Part shown: piece after piece, positions 47,335 to 64,000 of the stretch | Numbering within the stretch: position 1 is the first letter of the stretch | Layout: each line of letters starts with the position of its first letter | Assembly: GCA_030272155.1 (NCBI GenBank) | Contig: CP126202.1 | Span: 2,480,001-2,544,000, forward strand | Reading direction: 5' to 3' | From: Tetradesmus obliquus | Taxonomy: Eukaryota; Chlorophyta; Chlorophyceae; Sphaeropleales; Scenedesmaceae | Length of the DNA: 64,000 nucleotides | Position numbers and translations under genes: made by a program | Notes under the pieces: model-generated | Database searches by the model: none | The model's input: only the letters and a program-made list of their open reading frames with translations | Told to the model about the DNA's origin: nothing

Positions 47335-50300
47335 TGTGACTTGCTGGCTCTCACAGCTTGCATTGTAAGCACACCTGCAGTCTTGTCCTGTCTGCCACAG
47401 CATCACCAAAAACTGCTCTAGGCACTTCAGGATGCTGCTGCAATTCATTGTCAGCTCCTGATGGTGGATCATCCTGAGCAACTGGCAGTTTGATACTATA
47501 GCCCAGCGGTTCGGGAAGACTACAGTTGCTGTGCCCTTCAAATGTTTCCCCACTAACCTGAGCAACAGCCATGTCGAGTGGGGCACCGGGCACCTGGGGC
47601 AGGATGCTCTTGCTGGCCCAGCGGCCAAGGAGTACAGTACGTACACAGATGTGTCTAACTGGGGGCAATGCCACTCACCTGAGCAACAGCAACGTCGAGG
47701 GGTGCACCAGGCACCTGGGGCAGGATGCTCTTGCTGCCCACCCAGATATTACAGCAATCAAGCAAGGCGGATACAGCCACCAGCCTCTACTCACCTGAGC
47801 AACAGCCATGTCGAGTGGTGCACCGGGCACCTGGGGCAGGATGCTCTTGCTGGCCCAGCGCAGGTAGGCGATGCTGGTCAGGGCCGTGAGGCAGTTGAGG
47901 GGGTTGAGTGCACGGGACACAGCCGTGTCGTGGATGTCGGCTTGCAGTGGCAGCAGCACCAGCTGCAGGGAAAGGCAGGCAACAGAAACACAGATAGCAG
48001 GCCGTCGGGGTGTGTTGAAATCTTCCCGCGCCAGAGCACCCGCCCACATCAAGTTGTCTGGCATAAAGCTGATGGGGCCAATGCCCGCTGTTTCTGGCTG
48101 TGAAGGAACGGAATAGCTGCACAAAAGTTGCACTGCCCTGTCGTGCAACCACCACAGAAGGGCATGTTACATATCATAACAGAACCCAACCTGCCATGTG
48201 ATCTGCTTGTATGCGCGCATCAGCACACTTGGAAGGCACTGGATGTGGGTGTGGGCAGTGGGAACCCCAGGCCAGCATGGTCGCCAGTCTGTGTTGGCTG
48301 ACGTACACAACATAACGCAGCCGAAGTGCATCATAACATAGCATAACACAATGTAACAGCTAACACGAGAGGTGTGTGCGCACCTGGAATGCATCTCAAA
48401 TGGGTCTGGGCAGTGGGAACCCAAGGCCAACATGGTCGCCAGTCTGTGTCGGCTGACGTACACAACATAACGCAGCCGAAGTGCTTGATAACATAACATA
48501 AGACAATGTAACAGATAACACAAGATGCCTGTGCGCACCTGGAATGCATCTGAAATGGGTGTGGGCAGCGGGAGCCCCAGGCCAGCATGGTTGCCAGTCT
48601 GTGTTGGCTGACGTTACACAACAATATGCAACGCACAGTGCATCATAACATAGCATAACATAACACATGACACAAGAGGTGCTTGCGCACCTGGAAGGCA
48701 CTGGATGTGGGTGTGGGCAGCAGGAACCCCAGGCCAGCATGGTCGCCAGTCTGTGTTGGCTGACGTACACAACATACCGCAGCAGAAGTGCATGATAACA
48801 TAGCATAAGACAATGTAACAGATAACACAAGATGCCTGTGCGCACCTGGAATTAGAAATGGGTGTGGGCAGCGGGAACCCAAGGCCAGCATGGTCGCCAG
48901 TCTGTGTTGGCTGACGTTACACGACAGAACGCAACGCAAGGCACATTATGACAAAACATAACATCACATAACATAACGTAACAAATGACACAAGATGTGC
49001 GTGTGCACCTGTAATTGGAAATTGGTGTGGGCAGCGGGAACCCCAGGCCAGCATGGTCGCCAGTCTGTGTCGGCTGACGTTACATAACAGAACGCAATGC
49101 AAAGCACATCATGACGTAACATAACATAACACAATGTAACACATGGCGCAATATGCTTGTGCGCGTCTGGAAGGCATTGGAGATGGGTGTGGGCAGCGGG
49201 GACGACAGGCCGTCGCGGTCTGCCTTCTTTGCTGGCTCATTTGACATAACAATGAACTTAACATGATGTAACATACCACATCACAAGATGACAAAACGTA
49301 ACATGCATACGTTGTTTGCAGCACACCTGGAAGGCGTTGGAGATGGGTGTGGGCAGTGGGAACACCAGGCCGGCATGGTCTCCCTTTTTGGCCGGCTCCT
49401 CTGTCTTGGACATGAGGAACGCATTGTACTTCTTCAGATCGGGCCGCCACATGAGCGCAATGTTCTTGGTGGTCTGCATGAGGAAATACGGTTGAATTCT
49501 TTATATTGTTGGTGAACTTGCGTCTGAAACGGCTGGTTGCAACTAGTGATCGGCACTGGTTGGCTCCTCACCAGGCCGATTGCATGCAGCAGCATGCAGC
49601 AATGGGGAGTTCAATGTGGCGGGAATCAACTGCAGCAGCGCTGCACTGGCAGGAACTGCCGTAAAGATGACGCATTCTGATGGGAAATGTTTACGCACCT
49701 TCAGGAACTTTGTGACGTCTGCCGCAATGTTGGAGTCTGGCAGCAGGTTGATGCTGACCGCCTGCGTGTTGCTGGGCGGCGTCATCTGCAGCTTGACCTC
49801 GGTGATGATTCCCACCAAGCCCACACCACCTGCGACCAGGTGTAACAACGGAACATTGGAACAACGTAACATTTTTTGAATGTCACAATGTAACACATAT
49901 CGTGTTGCAAGGAATACATAAAAATGCATTTGGGTGTTGCTGCGTGGCGTCATCTGCAGCTTCACTTCGGTGATAATGCCAACCAGGCCCACGCCACCTG
50001 CGGTAGTGCATGACATTGGATGTTATAGTCCATGGTACAGTGGATGAGAATACATTGGATTGTTTTGCTTTGGTATGTTGCTGGTATGTTGCTGGGCGGC
50101 GTCATCTGCAGCTTGACCTCACTAATAACACAATTAAAGCCCACACCACTGCAAAGTACCAATGTGACGATGTAAAGGAATACATTGGGATGCGTTTCGT
50201 GTTGCTGGGCAGCGTCATCTGCAGCTTGATCTGAAGCACTGATGATGCCCACCAGGACCCTGACACACAAACAAACAGTATCCGACGGCAATTTCTCTTT

Positions 50301-52610
50301 CAAAAAGTGACACAGACACCCTCCCTCCCGCACCTGCCAGGGCGTGGCCCTCAGGGCTGTCCCTGCTGCTGGTGTGGATGCCGCCTGAGGCATCAACCCA
50401 CGTGAACTCCAGCGCAATGTCGCCCTGCAGTGCACACAGATGAGCACGGTGCGGGCAGGATCTGTTATATGTGCACAGATGATAAGCATGCTGGCAGGCT
50501 TTGTTGAATGAACGTTGCATTGTGTTGCCGGCGCACTCTGGCTTGCTTGTGCTTGCAGGAGGTATGTCTATAATGCTGTGACGGTTGCTGCACAACTGCC
50601 GGCTGCTCTTGCTACTGCTGCTGCACAGATAGTTTCAAGTGTATCTGGACAGTGTCCAGCAGCAAGCAACTGGCCTGTGCAGCACAGTGCACTGCTGCCA
50701 ATCATGCTTGCTGGCCCTGCCTCGACTGCCACTGCCGCCGCTGCTGCCGCCGCTGTCGCTGTCGCTGCTCCTGCTGCGGCGGCTGCTGCCACTGCTGCCG
50801 CTGCTGCGCTACTAGCAGTTAGAGAACCTGCTGCTGCTGCTGCTGCTGCCGCCGCTGCCGCTGTCCTGCACGCACCATGGAGCTTGTCACGTTTGAGCCT
50901 GTGCCGTGTCCGTTGGCAGAGATGACGCCTCCGATGGTCAGCTCGGCGTAGTTGGTTGGCGCCCCCGGCTCGGTGGCCATGCCATTCTTGTCTGCCCACC
51001 TGCATAATGAAACAACAGCAGCAGCACAGCAGCAGCAGCAGCAGCAGCAGCGGCAGATGATGTTGGGTTCTGACAGTCTGCTCAGCGTAGTTGGTTGGCG
51101 CCCCCGGCTCGGTGGCCATGCCATTTTTGTCTGCCCACCTACATAATGAAACAACAGCAGCAGACGATGATCAGGCAGGTCGATGCACATGGTGGATGCG
51201 TCTTAACATTCCACCACGGCCATTTCACCGTAGTTGTTGCATTGCAACTGCTGGGCGGGCCAGAAGTGCATATGCATATGCACATCTGCCAGCAACAAAA
51301 ATCATCTGCCAGCAACATATTTCACTCCCCACTCCCCCACTGTGACAGGCACTTCAGGGTTTTGGGAGGTGTGCCGCTCTCACCTGAGCAGGTTCAGCAC
51401 CTTGATCCCATCCTGCACCATCGCACAGAGATTGGCCAGACACCAAGCGGCTGCAGTACTTCTTGTCGTTTTCTCAAGCCATTTTCTCATGTATATCGTA
51501 CAAAAACCCCAGACTACGTTGCCGTACGGTTCTCTCACACAACCGTACCATATAGCTGTTCAACATGGAATGCTCACATCAAACATTTCAGTGCCACAAG
51601 TTCTCCTCTCACCTGAGCAGGTCCAGCACCTTGAGCCCAGCCTGCACTGTCACTGTGTATGCAGGCTTATCAAGTTTCAAGATCTTGTTGAAGCCTTCTG
51701 TCATGACTGTACTATTTGCGAACCAAGTGGTGCAGTGCACGTTTAGCACATAACACGACATTGCCCAGCACCGCACCTCATGGTTTGAAACATGGAACAC
51801 AGCAGACAACTGGTACCTGCATGGTGCACATCCCTTTCTCACCTGAGCAGGTCCAGCACCTTGAGCCCAGCCTGTACTGTCACTGTGTATGCTGCCTTGT
51901 CAACCTTCAAGACCTTGTTGAAGCCTTCCGTCATGACTGCAACATAGCTCGGGACTGCACTGCTGGAGTCTGGTGCTGCAGGGATGAGGTCACTGGTGTA
52001 GGGGCAGGCAAAAGAAGCTGTGCTGTGGAAGACACTGCAGGAGCAGCGGGAAACATACAAGAGCATATGCAACAATGACTTGGTCAAGAGTTGGGTCGCT
52101 GGTGTGACGGCAGGCAAAGGAGGCAGTGCTGTGGAAGACGCTGCAGGGGCAGGAAAAAATCACAACAGCATATGCAACAATGACTTGGTCAGGAGTTGGG
52201 TCGCTGGTGTGAGGGCAGGCAAAGGAGGCAGTGCTGTGGAAGGCACTGCAGGAGCAACAAAGTGTGAGACAGGTGTGAGGCATGTGTGAGGCATGTGTGA
52301 GACGGCAAGTGTGGCCTGGGGTGCTGCAGGGACGAGGTCGCTTGTGTAGGGGCATGCGAAAGAGGCAGAGCTGTGGAAGACACTGCAGGGGCAGGAACAT
52401 GTGAGACAGGTGTGAGACAGGTGTAGTACTTGTCTGAGACGGCAGGCAGGCACTTCCCGGCTGTGTTACAATAAGGTTTTTCAATGGCATGCTGAAGTAT
52501 GATGTGACTGCTGCAGACAATCGTCTGAGCATATCGTTCTGGGTGCGAGGCACTTCTGGCACCCATTGGCAGACAGCAGCAGCAGCAGCAACAGCTGCTG
52601 CTGCTGCTGC

Positions 52611-52676
<66 letters not shown>

Positions 52677-53117
52677 ACACCCACCTGCGGCTGGTGCGGA
52701 TCTTCAGCGGCTTGCCCGACTGCTTTGCTGCATCTGCAAACTGCTTCACTGCTGCCGCCAGCTGCTCTGTGCTCTCAGGCTTGACCAGGGCTTCTGCATA
52801 GCACTTGACCTGCCCATAGACATTGATGTAGCTCTTCTGTGTTTGTGCCTGTAGCAACACCAAGGGGCAGCAGATGAGACATATGGCTGAAGTGTGTTGG
52901 CTTGCTCAGTTTGCGTCATGCAGGCTGCTGTTGCAAAGCATAGGATTCGCTGGTGGTGCTGTTGCTGCTGTTGTTGCTACAGCTTTGTACCACGCAGGCA
53001 CGCTTGCGCCATGCTGATATTGCCGAATATATTTGTATTGCTTACCCTTGCGATCGCAACTGATCCGAACACCAGGACAAGCAAGCTCAAGGCTTGCGAT
53101 TGTCTCGAGCGCGCCAT
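45072..53117 (-). CDS. Aldonolactone oxidase, L-gulonolactone oxidase-like FAD enzyme
   Basis: Twelve minus-strand exons: 53117-53046, 52848-52685, 52034-51843, 50999-50876, 50424-50334, 49829-49699, 49473-49327, 48097-47795, 46967-46780, 46406-46197, 45719-45627, 45285-45072. All phases close, giving 642 aa, slightly longer than plant GULLO proteins (~590). The first exon is a signal peptide (SLLVLVFGSVAIA). An FAD-binding PCMH domain follows: KIRTSRSVFHSTASFACP aligns with the GULLO segment after the pyrophosphate loop, then TVTVQAGLKVLDLLR, GVISANGHGTG and GGVGLVGIITEVKLQ. The C-terminal ALO domain has the hallmark GRPHWGK near the end, then YDPNKVF and a Cys-rich tail. Such enzymes oxidise aldono-1,4-lactones, in plants towards ascorbate. 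Substrate and electron acceptor cannot be read here. Exon 8 may contain a retained intron near 48000. Most introns hold exon-fragment copies. Confidence 0.88.
45845..46135 (-). repeat. Three donor-bearing copies after oxidase exon 10
   Basis: The 3' end of exon 10, encoding LCKYKGRPHW with its donor (true end 46197), is repeated at about 45845-45895, 45967-46022 and 46097-46135. Spacing is about 100-130 bp. The Trp-codon junction is retained in at least one copy. Confidence 0.85.
46527..46640 (-). repeat. Acceptor-side copy of oxidase exon 10
   Basis: About 100 bases of exon 10's 5' part (VFLRFGKANNDYS and following) are repeated upstream in the transcript. The copy carries CLSFGKY instead of CLPFGGY, and several other differences. 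Confidence 0.88.
46968..47335 (-). repeat. Triplicated unit: oxidase exon 9 start plus (CAG/CTG)n
   Basis: The exon 9 start (STNVMMGGGCEPFC; true exon from 46967) is repeated at about 47065-47132 and 47215-47280. Each of the three is preceded in the sense strand by a long CTG tract (+ strand CAG at about 46971-47053, 47133-47199 and 47281-47333) ending in the CAG acceptor. Confidence 0.92.
47543..47745 (-). repeat. Two donor-bearing copies after oxidase exon 8
   Basis: The exon 8 end (SKSILPQVPGAPLDMAVAQ with donor; true 47795) is repeated at about 47555-47622 and 47676-47742. The nearer copy has V in place of M, an AVAQ/VAVAQ-type change. Confidence 0.9.
48222..49262 (-). repeat. Seven-copy tandem array of the oxidase exon 7 donor junction
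   Basis: Units starting near 48222, 48380, 48534, 48687, 48841, 49004 and 49160 repeat the 3' end of exon 7 (HAGLVFPLPTPISNAFQ and its donor; true exon 49327-49473) with following AT-rich intron text (TAACATAACA-like). Unit length is about 153-163 bp. The donor CAG|GTGCG is mostly intact. The copies nearest the true exon are the most similar in the exon part. Confidence 0.93.
49925..50265 (-). repeat. Three copies related to oxidase exon 6, upstream in the transcript
   Basis: The exon 6 start (GGVGLVGIITEVKLQMTPPS; true 49829-49699) is repeated at about 49931-50000, 50082-50150 and 50203-50265 with increasing decay. One copy reads GLVGIITEVKLQ intact. Confidence 0.88.
51080..51145 (-). repeat. 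Acceptor-side copy of oxidase exon 4
   Basis: The exon 4 start (WADKNGMATEPGAPTNYAE; true 50999-50876) recurs at 51080-51140. The acceptor is changed from TGCAG to TGTAG and the copy then diverges. Confidence 0.88.
51379..51710 (-). repeat. Two donor-side copies of oxidase exon 3
   Basis: The 3' part of exon 3 (VTVQAGLKVLDLLR with donor; true 52034-51843) is repeated at about 51606-51708 with an open frame (KILKLDKPAYTVT instead of KVLKVDKAAYTVT), and as a shorter, more diverged piece at 51379-51425. Confidence 0.88.
52077..52395 (-). repeat. Three acceptor-side copies of oxidase exon 3
   Basis: The exon 3 start (VFHSTASFACPYTSD, with its CTGCAG acceptor) is repeated at about 52085-52145, 52196-52256 and 52326-52390, ahead of the true exon in the transcript. 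Changes include ACPHTSD and the replacement of downstream codons. Confidence 0.9.
52576..52677 (+). repeat. (CTG)n tract in oxidase intron 2
   Basis: About 100 bp of nearly pure CTG on the + strand (CAG in the oxidase sense strand), starting 7-8 bp inside the donor of exon 2. This is the opposite orientation to the tracts that form acceptors. Confidence 0.95.
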
Positions 53118-54994
53118 TTCTGCGATGAGAAAGCAAGCAGGAGCCATAAGCGATTACTTTATCACTTTCAAAATAACTTTGTTTTGTTTAAGCTGAACCA
53201 TCGCCGCTGCAGCCTCTCTCGCAAGTATGTGTGTGGCGCGCAGCTCCACCAACTGAGGCCAACCAACTTGGAGGGATAAATGGACGCCCTGAACAACCAT
53301 TTTCATTAAATGTTTACCTTTGAAACCTGTTGTTCCAGTCAAATGCTCGATCTGTGATGTCTGTTCACGGCTTTGTCGGGACTGCAGGCTGCCGTGTTTG
53401 CGCTCAGAGATTTGAAGTAGTTGACGGGAAAATCAGCTTCTCAAACGCTGCGCAATCCTCAAGCATGTTGCTGGCAAAGCCAGCAATGGCTCGCTCGGTT
53501 CATAACATGCAATAGCGGGCAAATAGCATCGTCAAGGGCGCAGGCGCCCACCGCATAGGTTGAAAGCTTTCTTTTGCAAAATAAGCCACAAGCTGAGAAC
53601 ACGCTCGTGGGTTCCACGTGCCTTTCACCCTGATGCTCGTGCCCAGAACATCAGTGTGTCCATCATGTTGCTTGGCTGGCTAGCGCTGAATCCACCACGC
53701 CATCAGTAATAGCTGCAGCTACAACACTGACGGCTGTGACACCAAGATCTGTGCACTGGCAGCGCTGACGGAAGGCACGTACACCCAGCTAGATTGCACT
53801 CAGTGCAAGTTGTTTCCCGATACAATAACTGACACAGGCCCAGACAGAAACCAGTAGGCAGAGACACCCTGCTGCAAGCAGGTGAAAGCTTTCACCAATA
53901 TGAAGCGGTGTGCTGTCAGGATATGCGCAGCCATCCACACCACTCAGTTGCGTGCGAACTGCAGCGCACGAGGTGCTGTGCTAGCCAGCACAGCAGCGCT
54001 GCTGATCATGATGTGCATCCAAAAAAATGATGTGCATCCACGCCACGTCTTCTGCGGTCAAAGTGAAACCGCTGCCTGCTGCTGGCACTGACCACAATGA
54101 AGCAACCAGGCAGTGCACCCTGCCCATGGGCATTGCACGCCTGCAGCAGACAACACCCAACACCGCAATGATGTGGCGTGCGGTTCAACGCATTGCTGGA
54201 TGCCACATGCTGCACTTGCCAACTGGTGCTCTTCTACGCACCGCTAGATGCCAGATGCTGCACTTGCCACGCTGCACATACTCTTAGGCTACCTAGGATC
54301 TAGACCCTCCGCCCTTCCTCATACCCCCTAAGTCCCAGCCCTTCCGTTAGTCACAGTTCTGCGCTGCTCTGTCTTTCTCCAAGTCACAAAGTCAAGTAAA
54401 AAGGAAGTGCCCTAGAACTCCCTGGCCAGACTGTAGCCTCTTTTGGCAATGGGCGCCTGTGGCTGCTGCTGCAACCCACCCCCCGCTGCTGCAGCACACG
54501 CACGGGCTGCTGCTCTAGCCGTTGCATTGCAGCACAGCAGGAAACAACACCGCTGCAGCTGCGCGCCATGGCCTCCAACACTGCAGCTGCGAACAGCACT
54601 GCCGCTGCAGCACACAACCCCGAGTCAACAAACTGAGTCAACATACAAACAATCCAGGCACCAGCTGCTTTGGGTGAGCTCTGGCCAGCACCGCTGCAGC
54701 ATCTGCTGCTGCTGCTGGTCAGGTTCGTGAGAATGACAGGCTTGCAGCAATGTGGTGCCCAAATGCAACTCTTGCACCGCTGCAGCTGCTGCTGCAGCTG
54801 CAGCTGGCAGCCAGTCAGCCCTCTGCCAACTGCCATTGCAGCTGCAAGACTGCAATCCATGCAAGAACAACGTGCTAGCGCACGTGCTCGAACGCTGCTG
54901 CATCAACTGCAGCCCTTGGACAGCTGCTGCTGCCAGTCCCCGTAGCTCCTCAAATCAGCACGCGCGCTCACATACTGCTGCTGCTGCTGCTGCA
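53118..54994. other. Region between the oxidase start and CTP synthase end
   Basis: 1.9 kb that should hold the oxidase promoter and the CTP synthase 3' UTR. At about 54190-54285 a ~45-bp segment (GATGCCACATGCTGCACTTGCCA) is repeated twice. No gene is supported. Confidence 0.45.
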
Positions 54995-63738
<8,744 letters not shown>

Positions 63739-64000
63739 TTTTGCTGCTTCGTTCCACGTGTGTGCCAGCGGCAACTACGCGTCCTAACAACACTAATTGA
63801 TTCCCAACACATACATTACACAAATGTATCGAGCACATCAGGCCGGACCAGCACTCGCGTCTTGTTAGTTATAACGAGCGGGCGCCAAAAGGGTTTGTTT
63901 GAATTTGGTGCCGGGTCAGTGTTGCATTTGTTCGAGGAAGCTGATCTTTCTCCGAATGCTGCAAGCGTTGCCGTTTTTACTCAAGTACGGGTTCATGGTA
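63739..64000. promoter_or_regulatory. Upstream region of CTP synthase (promoter, partial)
   Basis: 262 bp upstream of the CTP synthase ATG to the window end. Moderately AT-rich compared with the rest; no defined element was recognised. Confidence 0.35.

Noticed and set aside
45072-49500. Exon copies in the oxidase gene read as separate gene fragments or pseudogenes
   Set aside because: Copies are partial, stay next to their parent exon in the same orientation and cross splice junctions, so they are local tandem duplications, not retrocopies.

Overview
This window is nuclear DNA from a eukaryotic green alga. Every recognisable gene except one is split by short GT-AG introns, acceptors end in TGCAG or a (CTG)nCAG tract, two genes have plastid-type N-termini, and an octotricopeptide-like repeat protein is present. 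TGTAA, the usual chlorophyte polyadenylation signal, lies close behind several stop codons. Moderate GC, very heavy CAG/CTG triplet content and long poly-Gln/poly-Ala runs suggest the Chlorophyceae, perhaps the Scenedesmaceae. That placement is an inference from style, not from any search. No operons, CRISPR arrays, rRNA, tRNA or transposon genes were seen.

Layout, left to right: the tail of a membrane protein (1-186, +); a plastid site-2 (M50) metalloprotease of the ARASP type (1337-3960, +); a CobW/COG0523 metal-chaperone GTPase with a His-rich loop (5311-11476, +); a small Lys/Glu-rich protein with a C-terminal Cys/His motif (13029-14262, -), divergent from an NTF2/SnoaL-like protein (14748-17013, +); a 1,831-residue single-exon octotricopeptide-like, Gln-rich protein (20685-26180, +); a GH30 glycoside hydrolase (31226-36020, +); a secreted papain-fold pseudoprotease with LysM-like, LRR and Ala/Gly-rich parts (36553-42485, +); an aldonolactone oxidase of the L-gulonolactone-oxidase-like type (45072-53117, -); and CTP synthase (54995-63738, -). 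I rebuilt the exon chains by hand. For the multi-exon genes the phases close at every junction and the spliced length is a multiple of three, which is strong internal support.

The most striking feature is shared by the loci rather than tied to any one gene. The introns are filled with tandem partial copies of the neighbouring exon, and the copied unit straddles the splice junction. Copies upstream of an exon carry its 5' part plus the acceptor; copies downstream carry its 3' part plus the donor. Three genes also have their last coding stretch, stop codon included, duplicated just behind them. At least seven of the nine larger genes show this, with up to seven extra copies at one junction and unit lengths of about 60-160 bp. 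The intron between CTP synthase exons 4 and 5 also holds a 37-copy, 41-bp satellite whose single-base variants form a higher-order 11-unit pattern. An intron of the pseudoprotease gene holds a long fold-back hairpin.

The genes do not form one pathway. They cover plastid membrane proteolysis, metal homeostasis, organelle RNA biology (probable), extracellular glycan and wall functions, ascorbate-type redox metabolism and pyrimidine synthesis.
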